The notes under the pieces are model-generated. The model saw nothing but the letters and a program-made list of their open reading frames with translations, had not been told where the DNA came from and did not search any database. A program made the position numbers and the translations under genes. Below are positions 36,235-44,275 of a DNA stretch of 64,000 nucleotides, piece by piece. Numbering within the stretch: the first letter of the stretch is position 1; each line of letters starts with the position of its first letter. Origin of the DNA: Pseudomonas tremae (GTDB taxonomy: Bacteria; Pseudomonadota; Gammaproteobacteria; Pseudomonadales; Pseudomonadaceae); the NCBI RefSeq assembly GCF_001401155.1, contig NZ_LJRO01000458.1, forward strand, positions 300,706 through 364,705, read 5' to 3'.

Positions 36235-37047
36235 ATGAAAATCGTCTCGTTCAACATCAACGGGCTGCGTGCCCGCCCCCATCAGTTGGCGGCGCTGATC
36301 GAAAAACACCAGCCTGATGTCATCGGCCTTCAGGAAACCAAGGTTTCGGATGAGCAGTTTCCCCATGCCGACATCGAAGCGCTGGGCTACCACGTGCATT
36401 TCCACGGCCAGAAAGGCCATTACGGCGTGGCACTGCTGTCGCGCAATCCGCCGCTGGACCTGCACAAAGGCTTCGAAGGCGACGACGAAGAGTCGCAGAA
36501 GCGCTTTATCCGGGGCACCTACGCGGACAGCAATGGCCAGCCGGTCACGATCATGAATGGCTACTTTCCCCAGGGCGAGAGTCGCGACCACCCGACCAAG
36601 TTTCCAGCAAAGCAGCGTTTTTACGAAAACCTCCAGAGCCTGCTGGAAAGCCATTTCAGCAATGACCAGCCGCTGATCGTCATGGGCGACGTCAATATTT
36701 CCCCAGAGGACTGCGACATCGGTATTGGGGCTGACAATGCCAAGCGCTGGCTGAAAACCGGCAAATGCAGTTTTCTACCCGAAGAGCGCGAATGGATGGA
36801 ACGCCTGAAGAACTGGGGGCTGGTGGACAGTTTTCGCTATCTGAACCCAGAGGTCAGCGATCGCTTCAGCTGGTTCGACTATCGCAGCCGCGGTTTTGAA
36901 GACGAGCCCAAGCGCGGCCTGCGCATCGACCTGATCATGACGTCGACCGGTCTGCAGCCGCGCATCAAGGCCGCTGGCGTGGACTATGATCTGCGGGGCA
37001 TGGAAAAGCCTTCCGATCACGCCCCTATCTGGCTTGAACTGAGCTGA
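36235..37047 (+). CDS. xthA: Exodeoxyribonuclease III
   Basis: A 270-residue apurinic/apyrimidinic endonuclease and 3'-5' exonuclease of base-excision repair. Family motifs are KIVSFNINGLRAR at the N-terminus, GLQETKV (metal-binding Glu about residue 34), GDVNISPED, and the C-terminal SDHAPIWLEL with the catalytic His. The ATG at 36235 matches the conserved start MKIVSFN; the open frame upstream is noncoding. It is divergent from the GNAT-tam operon and monocistronic. Confidence 0.96.
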   Translation: MKIVSFNINGLRARPHQLAALIEKHQPDVIGLQETKVSDEQFPHADIEALGYHVHFHGQKGHYGVALLSRNPPLDLHKGFEGDDEESQKRFIRGTYADSNGQPVTIMNGYFPQGESRDHPTKFPAKQRFYENLQSLLESHFSNDQPLIVMGDVNISPEDCDIGIGADNAKRWLKTGKCSFLPEEREWMERLKNWGLVDSFRYLNPEVSDRFSWFDYRSRGFEDEPKRGLRIDLIMTSTGLQPRIKAAGVDYDLRGMEKPSDHAPIWLELS

Positions 37048-37166
37048 TCAGGTTTGCGCCGCACGACCCGTGTTCATTCCTGAGCGGGTCGCCTGCGCAA
37101 TGACCGAGCAATCGTCATATTCCAGCAATATCACTGTCTTATTCTCCCGTCACCCTCCCGTGATTC

Positions 37167-38519
37167 ATGGTGACGCCGATGCTGCGCGCTCTGCTAACGG
37201 CGCTGATCCTGACGAGCGCCACCCTGCCCGCCTCCGCGATTGCGGCATTGCCAATGGCTTCGGGCGACGCGCCAGTGCTGCGCATCCAGGGCTCCAACAC
37301 CATCAACGCTCAACTGACGCCTGCACTGGTTGAAGAACTGATGCGTCAACAAGGTATGCAAGCAGTGCGGTCCCTCCCCAGCGCCGTCAACGAGCTGCGA
37401 GTCGTCGGTACGACGCCAACCGGGCAACTGGTCAGCATCGACATCGCCGCGCACGGCTCCGGCACCGGCTTTTCTGCCCTGAAGGCCGGTAACACGGACA
37501 TTGCCGCCTCTTCGCGTCCGATCAAGGATCAGGAAGCGAAAGACCTGGCCGGACTTGGCGACCTTAAAAGTGCGGCGGGAGAGCAAATCATCGGCATTGA
37601 TGGCGTCGCAGTCATTCTGAACCCGGGCAATCCGCTGAGACAGCTGGATACTGTGCAGCTGGCGCGGATTTTCAGTGGTGAGGTCAAGTACTGGAGCGAG
37701 GTGGGTGGCAATCCGGGAGCGATTCATCTGTATGTACGCGATGAGAAGTCCGGTACGTATGAAACCTTCAAGGAGCTGGTACTCGCTAAATACGGCAAGC
37801 AGTTGGCCGCTAACGCCTTGCGCTTCGAGTCCAGCGAACAGCTGTCCGACGAGGTCAGCAAAGACGTCAACGGCATCGGTTTTACCGGGCTGCCCTCGGT
37901 CAGACATGCAAGAGCCGTCGCCATTGCAGATGGAGAGTCCAGGCCGATGCTGCCGACCACCAGCCTGATTGCCACCGAGGATTATCCGCTTTCGCGCCGT
38001 CTCTACCTGTATGTGCCGCCCGCGGGTCACCAGCGCTGGGCACAGGCGCTTGTGCATTTCGCGCAAAGCGCCGATGGTCAGGCCATTGTGGCCAGAAGCG
38101 GTTTTGTAGCGCAGACGGTGCAGGCCCTGAAAGTGCAGCCCACTGCGCAGATGCCTGCCGATTATCAGGCGCTGACTCGCAAGGCTGACCGGCTTTCCGT
38201 CAACTTTCGTTTTGCGCAAGGCAGCGCCAGGCTGGACAACAAGGCTCAGCAGGACCTTAAGCGAGTGGCCGACTACCTGAAAGCGCAAGACAAGCTTGAT
38301 CAGCATGTGACGCTGGTCGGTTTCGGCGATGCCAAGAGCGATCCGGCCCGCGCCACCCTGCTCTCGCGACTACGCGCCATGGCCGTGCGCCGCGAGCTGT
38401 TGAAGAGCGGCGTTACATTTCGCGAGATTCTAGGGCTGGGTGACGAAATGCCTGTGGCGAACAACGATATCGACGATGGCAGAATCAAGAACCGCCGCGT
38501 CGAGGTCTGGGTGCAATAA
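37167..38519 (+). CDS. PstS-like phosphate-binding domain fused to an OmpA peptidoglycan-binding domain
   Basis: A 450-residue exported protein with a signal peptide ending near ASAIAA. Residues about 35-320 form a PstS-type periplasmic binding domain: IQGSNTINAQLTPALVE, the phosphate-loop-like HGSGTGFSALKAG, DIAASSRPI and VRDEKSGTYETF. Residues about 345-450 are OmpA-like: VNFRFAQGSARLDNKAQQDL and NRRVEVWVQ, the classic C-terminal peptidoglycan-binding pattern. The design suggests a binding protein tethered to the cell wall rather than one delivering ligand to an ABC transporter; no pst genes are near. ATG 37179 is an alternative start. It is convergent with the acyl-CoA dehydrogenase gene, with a 12-base gap. 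Confidence 0.87.
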   Translation: MVTPMLRALLTALILTSATLPASAIAALPMASGDAPVLRIQGSNTINAQLTPALVEELMRQQGMQAVRSLPSAVNELRVVGTTPTGQLVSIDIAAHGSGTGFSALKAGNTDIAASSRPIKDQEAKDLAGLGDLKSAAGEQIIGIDGVAVILNPGNPLRQLDTVQLARIFSGEVKYWSEVGGNPGAIHLYVRDEKSGTYETFKELVLAKYGKQLAANALRFESSEQLSDEVSKDVNGIGFTGLPSVRHARAVAIADGESRPMLPTTSLIATEDYPLSRRLYLYVPPAGHQRWAQALVHFAQSADGQAIVARSGFVAQTVQALKVQPTAQMPADYQALTRKADRLSVNFRFAQGSARLDNKAQQDLKRVADYLKAQDKLDQHVTLVGFGDAKSDPARATLLSRLRAMAVRRELLKSGVTFREILGLGDEMPVANNDIDDGRIKNRRVEVWVQ

Positions 38520-38531
38520 CCGCCCTGCGAC

Positions 38532-39761
38532 TCAGGGCCGGCTGCGAGAAAGGTCTGCAGGCAGGTACTTGCCCAGCTCGAATTTGCCGATGGCTGCGCG
38601 ATGCACCTCATCAGGACCATCGGCCAGGCGCAGCGTGCGCTGCATGGCGTACATGTACGCCAAAGGGAAATCATCGGAAACACCGGCCCCGCCGTGCATC
38701 TGGATGGCCCGATCAATGACCTTCAGCGCAACATTGGGCGCGACGACCTTGATCTGTGCTATCTCGCTTTTAGCCCCTTTGTTACCGGCGGTGTCCATCA
38801 TGTAGGCCGCCTTCAGCGTCAACAGACGGGCCATGTCGATTTCCATGCGCGAGTCGGCAATCTTGTCGATGTTGCCACCCAGCTTTGCCAATGGCTTGCC
38901 GAACGCAACGCGGTCGAGAGAGCGCTTGCACATCAGTTCAAGCGCGCGCTCAGCCATGCCGACGGAGCGCATGCAGTGATGAATACGACCTGGCCCCAGG
39001 CGGCCCTGGGCAATTTCAAAACCTCTGCCTTCACCCAGCAATACGTTGTCGAACGGCACCCTGACGTCTTCAAACAACACTTCGGCATGGCCGTGCGGGG
39101 CGTCGTCGTAGCCAAATACAGGCAGCGGTCGGACAATCTTCACGCCCGGCGTGTCGACCGGCACGAGGATCATCGAGTGCTGCTGATGACGTGGCCCGTC
39201 GAGATTGGTGAGGCCCATGAAGATAAGTATCTTGCAACGCGGATCGCAGGCACCGGAGGTCCACCACTTGCGGCCATTGATCACCCACTCATCGCCTGCG
39301 CGCTCGGCACGGGCGGCCATGTTGGTAGCGTCCGACGAAGCTACTTCAGGTTCGGTCATGGCGAATGCAGAACGAATCTCGCCACGCAGCAACGGTTCAA
39401 GCCAGCGGGCTTTCTGCTCGGCGCTGGCGTAGCGAACCAGCACTTCCATGTTGCCGGTGTCGGGCGCAGAGCAATTGAACGGTTCCGGCCCAAGTAACGA
39501 GCGGCCCATGATTTCAGCAAGGGGTGCATATTCCAGGTTGGTCAGTCCGGCACCCAGTTCTGATTCGGGCAAGAACAGATTCCACAATCCCTCTGACTTT
39601 GCACGAGCCTTGAGTGCCTCCATGATCGCCGTGGGCTGCCAGCGATCCCCTTCTGCGACCTGTTGTGCGAAGACCGGCTCGGCCGGATAAACGTAACTGT
39701 CCATGAATGCCGTGACTCGCTCACGCAGTGCCTGCACTTTGGGGGAATACGCAAAATCCAT
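38532..39761 (-). CDS. Acyl-CoA dehydrogenase of the ACAD10/ACAD11 type
   Basis: A 409-residue flavoenzyme. The stretch from AMTEPEVASSDATN through INGRKWWTSGA, GRLGPGRIHHCMR, HGGAGVSDDFPLAYMYA and RTLRLADGPDEVH is diagnostic for the ACAD10/ACAD11 branch, not for short- or medium-chain enzymes. In mammals and in the Pseudomonas levulinate pathway, enzymes of this branch act on 4-phosphorylated acyl-CoAs made by an APH-like kinase and eliminate phosphate. A matching kinase gene is present at 61147-62214. It is divergent from a LysR regulator at 39946, which probably controls it. The actual substrate is inferred only. Confidence 0.9.
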   Translation of the reverse strand: MDFAYSPKVQALRERVTAFMDSYVYPAEPVFAQQVAEGDRWQPTAIMEALKARAKSEGLWNLFLPESELGAGLTNLEYAPLAEIMGRSLLGPEPFNCSAPDTGNMEVLVRYASAEQKARWLEPLLRGEIRSAFAMTEPEVASSDATNMAARAERAGDEWVINGRKWWTSGACDPRCKILIFMGLTNLDGPRHQQHSMILVPVDTPGVKIVRPLPVFGYDDAPHGHAEVLFEDVRVPFDNVLLGEGRGFEIAQGRLGPGRIHHCMRSVGMAERALELMCKRSLDRVAFGKPLAKLGGNIDKIADSRMEIDMARLLTLKAAYMMDTAGNKGAKSEIAQIKVVAPNVALKVIDRAIQMHGGAGVSDDFPLAYMYAMQRTLRLADGPDEVHRAAIGKFELGKYLPADLSRSRP

Positions 39762-39858
39762 GGGTTCGCTACCTTTTCGATCAGGTTTTCGATTTCATGA
39801 CCGGATGCTAAAGAAGCGACGAGCATTTATCTAATCTATTCTCGTCGTGTATAAACAT

Positions 39859-39875
39859 TCATAACCGATATATGA
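39859..39875. promoter_or_regulatory. Candidate LysR operator between the acyl-CoA dehydrogenase and its regulator
   Basis: The interrupted palindrome TCATA-N7-TATGA lies in the 184-base AT-rich region between the two divergent genes. LysR-type proteins bind such dyads containing T-N11-A. Only position and symmetry support it. Confidence 0.35.
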
Positions 39876-39945
39876 TTCTTCATCGCAACGGCACACTCTG
39901 CCTACCGGAAAGCTCATCACAATAACAGCACGAGGCGCCTCATCA

Positions 39946-40875
39946 ATGAACCTGAACAAGGTCGATCTCAACCTTTTCATTGTCTTCGACGCCATCTACA
40001 CCGAAGCCAATCTGACCCGTGCGGGGCAGATTGTCGGCATCACCCAGCCTGCGGTGTCCAATGCACTGGCACGCTTGCGCGAGACGTTTAATGACCCGCT
40101 GTTTGTAAGGACAGCGCAAGGCATGGTCCCTACGCCCATGGCGCAGAACATCATCGGCCCGGTGCGTAACGCCCTTTCATTGCTCAGGGTCTCGGTACAG
40201 GAAAGCCGTATTTTCAATCCGCTGCAGGCTGGCAAGAACTACCGCATCAGCATGACCGACCTGACCGAAGCAGTCATTCTGCCGGCGCTATTTCAGCGCC
40301 TGAGACGCCTCGCGCCTGCGGTCACCATTGAGAGCTTCCTGTCCAAACGCCGCGAAACCACCAAGGAACTGGCCGCAGGTCGCCTCGATTTTGCCGTGGA
40401 CGCACCGCTCAATACCGACCCGCAGGTACGTCACGTCAAGCTTATGGAAGACCGCTACGTGTGTGGCATGCGCAAAGGCCATCCGCTGGCGAACAAGGCA
40501 CAATTGACGCTGGATGATTATCTGGCACAGCCACACATTCATATCTCAAGCCGCCGCAGCGGGTTGGGCCATGTGGACCTTGCGCTCGGCAAGATAGGCA
40601 TTCAACGCAGGATCGCGCTGCGTTCGCAGCATTACCTGATGGCGACCCAGGTGCTGCAGCAGACAGACATGGTCATGACCGTGCCGGAACGCTTCGCCAG
40701 ACGCAATGACTTGCATTACGTGTACCTGCCGGTCAACGACGTTCCATCTGTTGAAATGCACCTCTATTGGCACGAGAGCACCGATCAGGACCCCGCCAAC
40801 CGCTGGATGCGCGAGCAGATCATAGAGCTTTCCCAGCGCGTGGTCGCTCAAGAAAGCCATCTTGAAAACGCATGA
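39946..40875 (+). CDS. LysR-family transcriptional regulator (NodD/LeuO-like branch)
   Basis: A 309-residue regulator. The N-terminal helix-turn-helix LNLFIVFDAIYTEANLTRAGQIVGITQPAVSNALARLRETFNDPLF is of the NodD/LeuO/SyrM branch (KVDLNLF start and DPLFVRT after the wing). The effector domain spans about 95-300. It is divergent from the ACAD10/11-type dehydrogenase, so control of that gene is likely. The same pairing of LysR and acyl-CoA dehydrogenase occurs in other pseudomonads, where the dehydrogenase operon is longer. A possible operator dyad sits at 39859-39875. Confidence 0.9.
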   Translation: MNLNKVDLNLFIVFDAIYTEANLTRAGQIVGITQPAVSNALARLRETFNDPLFVRTAQGMVPTPMAQNIIGPVRNALSLLRVSVQESRIFNPLQAGKNYRISMTDLTEAVILPALFQRLRRLAPAVTIESFLSKRRETTKELAAGRLDFAVDAPLNTDPQVRHVKLMEDRYVCGMRKGHPLANKAQLTLDDYLAQPHIHISSRRSGLGHVDLALGKIGIQRRIALRSQHYLMATQVLQQTDMVMTVPERFARRNDLHYVYLPVNDVPSVEMHLYWHESTDQDPANRWMREQIIELSQRVVAQESHLENA

Positions 40876-40978
40876 ACTTATAATATTAAGACTTTGTTTT
40901 TAAAACATTTTAATAAAATAGTTAAAGCTGTTTCTAGCTTTCAAGCCAGGTGCCTGACGCATTTAATCAGCCCCCTTT

Positions 40979-40996
40979 CTTGACGCTTACGTCAAG
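40979..40996. promoter_or_regulatory. LiuR-type operator upstream of liuR
   Basis: The 18-base palindrome CTTGACG-CTTA-CGTCAAG has perfect 7-base arms. It lies 42 bases before the liuR ATG. Its TTGACG arm can act as a -35 element with TAGGTT (41004-41009) as a weak -10, spacing 18, the layout in which MerR-type regulators bind the spacer. It shares the core TTKACG-NTTA-CGTMAA with the palindrome before liuA, so autoregulation is likely. Confidence 0.7.
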
Positions 40997-41037
40997 CTGA
41001 CTTTAGGTTAGCGTTGTTCCTTTCGCCGAGCACAGCC

Positions 41038-41430
41038 ATGAGCAGTCAGACGTACAGTATTTCCGAGCTTGCCCGCGAGCTGGACATCACCACCCGCGCC
41101 ATCCGCTTTTACGAAGAGCAAGGCATGCTGAGCCCCGAGCGCAAAGGCCTCGAACGTATTTATTCGGCCCGTGACAAAGTCACGCTGAAGCTGATCCTGC
41201 GTGGCAAGCGTATTGGTTTTTCGCTGGCCGAGTGCAAGGAACTGATCTCGCTGTACGACCCTCGCGGCGGCAATCGAAAGCAGTTGCAGACCATGCTGGG
41301 CAAGATTGCCGAGCGCCGGCAACAGCTGGAGCAGCAATTGCTGGATATCCAGCAGATGCAGCTGGAACTGGACACCGCTGAGGAACGCTGCCGTGCCGAA
41401 CTCGATAAAACCGCTGCCCTCTCACACTGA
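41038..41430 (+). CDS. liuR: MerR-family regulator of leucine/isovalerate catabolism
   Basis: A 130-residue MerR-type protein. The N-terminal winged helix has YSISELARELDITTRAIRFYEEQGMLSPERKG and R.YSARDKVTLKLILRGKRIGFSL; a C-terminal coiled coil (about 85-125, rich in Q, L and E) mediates dimerisation. It lacks the Cys cluster of metal-sensing MerR proteins, consistent with an acyl-CoA or organic effector. The ATG at 41038 gives the conserved start; the ORF extends eight residues further up. It lies 16 bases before liuE, so the two form an operon. Family knowledge: LiuR controls liu genes in gamma- and betaproteobacteria. Confidence 0.9.
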   Translation: MSSQTYSISELARELDITTRAIRFYEEQGMLSPERKGLERIYSARDKVTLKLILRGKRIGFSLAECKELISLYDPRGGNRKQLQTMLGKIAERRQQLEQQLLDIQQMQLELDTAEERCRAELDKTAALSH

Positions 41431-41446
41431 CTCCGAAGGCGCTGCC

Positions 41447-42346
41447 ATGTCACTCACGCAACAGGTAAACATTGTCGAAGTCGGCCCACGTGATGGCCTG
41501 CAGAATGAAGCCCGGTCAATCAGTGTCGAAGACAAGGTAAGGCTGGTGGATGATCTGACCAATGCAGGGCTCACTCATATAGAAGTCGGCAGTTTCGTGT
41601 CTGCCAAGTGGGTTCCGCAAATGGCAGGGTCGGCTCAGGTCTTTGAACGCATAAAGCGCAGTGAAGGTGTCATCTATTCGGCCCTGGCCCCCAATCTTAG
41701 GGGGTTCGAGGACGCACTGGCAGCAGGAGTTCGGGAAGTCGCGGTGTTCGCTGCCGCCACCGAGGGGTTCTCCCGGCGCAACCTCAACTGCTCCATCAGC
41801 GAGAGTCTGGAACGCTTCGCGCCTGTCATGGCTGCTGCGCGCCTGCATGGCATGCGGGTCAGAGGTTATGTGTCCTGCGTGCTGGGTTGCCCCTATGAAG
41901 GCAGCGTACCTCCGGCGCAGGTGGCTGCCGTGGCCAATGAACTGCACGCGATGGGCTGCTACGAGATTTCGCTGGGTGACACCGTTGGTACAGGCACACC
42001 GGGCGCCACACGGGCGCTGATCAATGCTGTCGCCGACCAGATCCCACGCGGCAAGCTGGCCGGGCATTTTCACGATACCTATGGCCAGGCACTGGTAAAC
42101 ATCTACGCCAGCCTGGAGGAAGGCATCCAGGTGTTCGACAGCTCTACCGCAGGCCTTGGTGGCTGTCCCTACGCGAAAGGCGCCAGCGGCAATGTGGCCA
42201 CCGAAGATGTGCTGTACATGCTGCAGGGCTTGGGTATCGAAACAGGCGTCGATCTAAACAAGGTAATCGACGCCGGACAGCGCATTTGCGACGTTTTGCA
42301 ACGCAGCAACGGCTCTCGGGTTGCCAAGGCCAGGCTGGCCCAGTGA
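41447..42346 (+). CDS. liuE: Hydroxymethylglutaryl-CoA lyase
   Basis: A 299-residue TIM-barrel enzyme that splits HMG-CoA into acetyl-CoA and acetoacetate, the last step of leucine breakdown. Motifs include VEVGPRDGLQNE (catalytic Arg/Asp), EVGSFVSAKWVPQM, SLGDTVGTGTPG, the metal-binding GHFHDTYGQ and the active-site Cys in GLGGCPYAKGASGN. The start at 41447 follows CCGAAGGC, 16 bases after liuR. In P. aeruginosa liuE closes the liuABCDE operon; here it is separated from liuABCD by a small RNA gene. Alternative names: mvaB, hmgL. Confidence 0.95.
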   Translation: MSLTQQVNIVEVGPRDGLQNEARSISVEDKVRLVDDLTNAGLTHIEVGSFVSAKWVPQMAGSAQVFERIKRSEGVIYSALAPNLRGFEDALAAGVREVAVFAAATEGFSRRNLNCSISESLERFAPVMAAARLHGMRVRGYVSCVLGCPYEGSVPPAQVAAVANELHAMGCYEISLGDTVGTGTPGATRALINAVADQIPRGKLAGHFHDTYGQALVNIYASLEEGIQVFDSSTAGLGGCPYAKGASGNVATEDVLYMLQGLGIETGVDLNKVIDAGQRICDVLQRSNGSRVAKARLAQ

Positions 42347-42514
42347 CAAACGTCACCGGTCGGTAACGAGGTGCGACATCTTGTCACAGAGTGTTATTCT
42401 CCCCCGCGTTCAGTCGAGACAAACGGGTAACACGGAAACAATCGACCGCAGAATCAAATGGCTTGATGCCTTGAAATAACCCTGAAGCTCACTGTTTCAT
42501 GGGTTTCGGAAAAC

Positions 42515-42530
42515 TGGCACGGGTCCTGCT
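42515..42530 (+). promoter_or_regulatory. Sigma-54 (RpoN) promoter of the CrcX-type RNA
   Basis: TGGCACGGGTCCTGCT matches TGGCACG-N4-TTGCW with one mismatch, and the GG and GC dinucleotides are exactly 12 bases apart. It predicts a start near 42541, at the left end of the A-rich RNA. Upstream pieces resembling activator half-sites (TGTTAT at 42392, GTAACA at 42427, GTAACG at 42363) could bind CbrB; that part is inference. Confidence 0.82.
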
Positions 42531-42540
42531 ATATCTCTTG

Positions 42541-42920
42541 TACAACAAAAATAAAAACACGCAGCAACCCAATAAAAACAACACGTACCGGCTCTGACAT
42601 AACAAGAACAACACGGACAGAGGCGTAGCTAACAGATTTTTTTGAAGTGGACAGCTTTTCTGAACAGCTTGCCTGGCAAGTCGTTCGCAGTCAGACAGAG
42701 AACAATAAAACTGCCCCAAGGCAGCTCCCGTACTGACTGGATCAACACGATGAAAGTGGCCTCAGCGCTCAAAAAAATACGTTTGCTCTTGATCCAGCTT
42801 GTGGGTCGCTCAAAAAAGATGTGAAGGGTCAGGTCACCAAAAACAACAACAGACCTCCCGACAAACAAAAAAGAGCATAGAGATACACCTTGAAGGGGAG
42901 CCCAGGCTCCCCTTCGTGCT
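42541..42920 (+). ncRNA. crcX: CrcX/CrcY/CrcZ-type small RNA, Hfq/Crc decoy
   Basis: The transcript predicted from the sigma-54 start to the hairpin at 42892-42915 is about 380 nt, the size of CrcZ/CrcX/CrcY. It contains six A-rich motifs of the kind bound by Hfq with Crc: 42544-42558 (AACAAAAATAAAAAC), 42571-42583 (AATAAAAACAACA), 42601-42612, 42701-42710 (AACAATAAAA), 42839-42851 (AAAAACAACAACA) and 42864-42873. Such RNAs sequester the catabolite-repression regulator when preferred carbon sources run out, and are made under CbrA/CbrB and RpoN. Downstream of an HMG-CoA lyase gene is also where CrcY lies in P. putida; P. syringae calls its second copy CrcX, hence the symbol. Open frames inside are chance. 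The 3' end is uncertain by some bases. Confidence 0.85.
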
Positions 42921-42922
42921 TT
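42892..42922 (+). terminator. Hairpin at the 3' end of the CrcX-type RNA
   Basis: Perfect arms GAAGGGGAGCC (42892-42902) and GGCTCCCCTTC (42905-42915) form a very stable stem with a tight loop. The following bases (GTGCTTTCTGG) are only partly T-rich, so some read-through toward liuA is conceivable. Confidence 0.7.
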
Positions 42923-43008
42923 CTGGCGTTTGCCTGGCGCCGATGTCGCCGTCGCTCCCCCTCCCTTGTACACGCACTTCCCCAGCGTCTTTTCGCCCAT
43001 AGGCCGCA

Positions 43009-43037
43009 TTGACAGCATCCGGCTACAAGTTTACGTT
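43009..43037 (+). promoter_or_regulatory. Probable sigma-70 promoter of liuABCD
   Basis: A perfect -35 box TTGACA (43009-43014) is followed after 17 bases by TACGTT (43032-43037), a weak -10. The -10 lies within the LiuR-type palindrome, so bound LiuR would overlap the polymerase site. Not every base of the -10 fits, hence moderate certainty. Confidence 0.5.
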
Positions 43038-43045
43038 AACGTAAA
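43030..43045. promoter_or_regulatory. LiuR operator upstream of liuA
   Basis: TTTACGTTAACGTAAA is a perfect 16-base palindrome, 53 bases before the liuA ATG. It shares the core TTKACG-NTTA-CGTMAA with the dyad upstream of liuR, which marks both as sites for the same regulator. Confidence 0.8.
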
Positions 43046-43074
43046 GGTAATAGCTGATTCGAACCTATCAAACA

Positions 43075-43090
43075 AAGAATAAAACAGGAA
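43075..43090 (+). promoter_or_regulatory. Candidate Hfq/Crc site overlapping the liuA translation start region
   Basis: AAGAATAA (43075-43082) fits AANAANAA and lies four bases before the AGGAA ribosome binding site (43086-43090) of liuA. This is the usual place for Hfq/Crc to block translation. The site lies about 155 bases downstream of the end of the decoy RNA gene. Confidence 0.6.
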
Positions 43091-43098
43091 CGCTGCCC

Positions 43099-44262
43099 AT
43101 GAGTTACCCCAGCCTGAACTTCGCCTTGGGCGAAACCATCGACATGCTGCGTGATCAGTTGCAGTCGTTCGTCGCCGCAGAGCTCTCCCCCCGCGCTGCC
43201 CAGATCGACAAGGACAACCTGTTCCCCGTCGACATGTGGCGCAAATTCGGTGAGATGGGCGTGCTGGGCATCACAGTCAGCGAAGAATATGGCGGCGCAG
43301 GACTCGGGTATCTGGCGCATGTGGTCGCGATGGAGGAAATCAGCCGCGGCTCGGCCTCCGTGGCGCTGTCCTACGGCGCGCATTCAAACCTGTGCGTTAA
43401 TCAGATCAACCGCAACGGCACACTTGCGCAGAAAGCCCGCTACCTGCCCAAGCTGATCAGCGGCGAGCACGTTGGCGCACTGGCCATGAGCGAGCCGAAC
43501 GCCGGCTCGGATGTGGTTTCCATGAAGCTGCGCGCTGACAAGCGTGGCGATCATTACGTCCTCAATGGCAGCAAGACCTGGATCACCAATGGGCCGGATG
43601 CCGATACCTATGTCATCTACGCCAAGACCGACCTGGAAAAGGCTGCGCACGGCATCAGCGCGTTTATCGTCGAGCGAGACTGGAAAGGTTTCTCGCGTGG
43701 CAGCAAATTCGACAAGCTCGGTATGCGCGGCTCCAACACCTGCGAGCTGTTTTTCGATGATGTCGAGGTGCCGGAAGAGAACCTGCTGGGGGCGCTCGAC
43801 GGTGGTGTCAGGGTGCTGATGAGCGGCCTGGACTACGAACGCGTGGTGCTCTCCGGCGGGCCCACCGGGATCATGCAAGCCTGTATGGACGTGGTTGTGC
43901 CCTATATTCATGACCGCAAGCAGTTTGGCCAGAGCATCGGCGAGTTCCAGTTGATTCAAGGCAAGGTTGCCGACATGTACACCCAGCTCAATGCCAGCCG
44001 TGCCTACCTGTATGCCGTGGCCCAGGCCTGTGACCGCGGTGAGACCACGCGCAAGGACGCCGCAGGCGTCATCCTCTACAGCGCCGAGCGTGCGACGCAG
44101 ATGGCGCTGGACGCCATTCAGATTCTCGGCGGCAATGGCTATATCAACGAATTTCCAGCCGGGCGGCTGTTACGTGACGCCAAGCTTTACGAAATCGGCG
44201 CAGGCACCAGCGAAATCCGGCGCATGCTGATAGGTCGCGAACTGTTCAACGAAACCCGTTGA
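43099..44262 (+). CDS. liuA: Isovaleryl-CoA dehydrogenase
   Basis: A 387-residue acyl-CoA dehydrogenase that oxidises isovaleryl-CoA to 3-methylcrotonyl-CoA. Diagnostic motifs are GVLGITVSEEYGGAGLGYL, SYGAHSNLCVNQI, AMSEPNAGSDVVSMKL, the catalytic Glu in GLDYERVVLSGGP (about residue 251; isovaleryl-CoA enzymes place the base here) and QILGGNGYINEFPAGRLLRDAKLYEIGAG. FAD and an electron-transfer flavoprotein are the cofactors. The ribosome binding site is AGGAA. First gene of liuABCD, expected to be LiuR-controlled and Hfq/Crc-repressed. Confidence 0.96.
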   Translation: MSYPSLNFALGETIDMLRDQLQSFVAAELSPRAAQIDKDNLFPVDMWRKFGEMGVLGITVSEEYGGAGLGYLAHVVAMEEISRGSASVALSYGAHSNLCVNQINRNGTLAQKARYLPKLISGEHVGALAMSEPNAGSDVVSMKLRADKRGDHYVLNGSKTWITNGPDADTYVIYAKTDLEKAAHGISAFIVERDWKGFSRGSKFDKLGMRGSNTCELFFDDVEVPEENLLGALDGGVRVLMSGLDYERVVLSGGPTGIMQACMDVVVPYIHDRKQFGQSIGEFQLIQGKVADMYTQLNASRAYLYAVAQACDRGETTRKDAAGVILYSAERATQMALDAIQILGGNGYINEFPAGRLLRDAKLYEIGAGTSEIRRMLIGRELFNETR

Positions 44263-44275
44263 TTGCGGAGCTCAC

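Noticed and set aside
42344..42357. GTGAC-AAAC-GTCAC hairpin at the end of liuE as a terminator
   Set aside because: The stem is short, includes the stop codon region and lacks a T-run; it may instead be part of the upstream control region of the RNA.
42489..42719. Minus-strand 76-codon frame with a hydrophobic stretch between liuE and liuA
   Set aside because: The hydrophobic look comes from the complement of the A-rich RNA motifs; the RNA gene explains the sequence better and no ribosome site is present.
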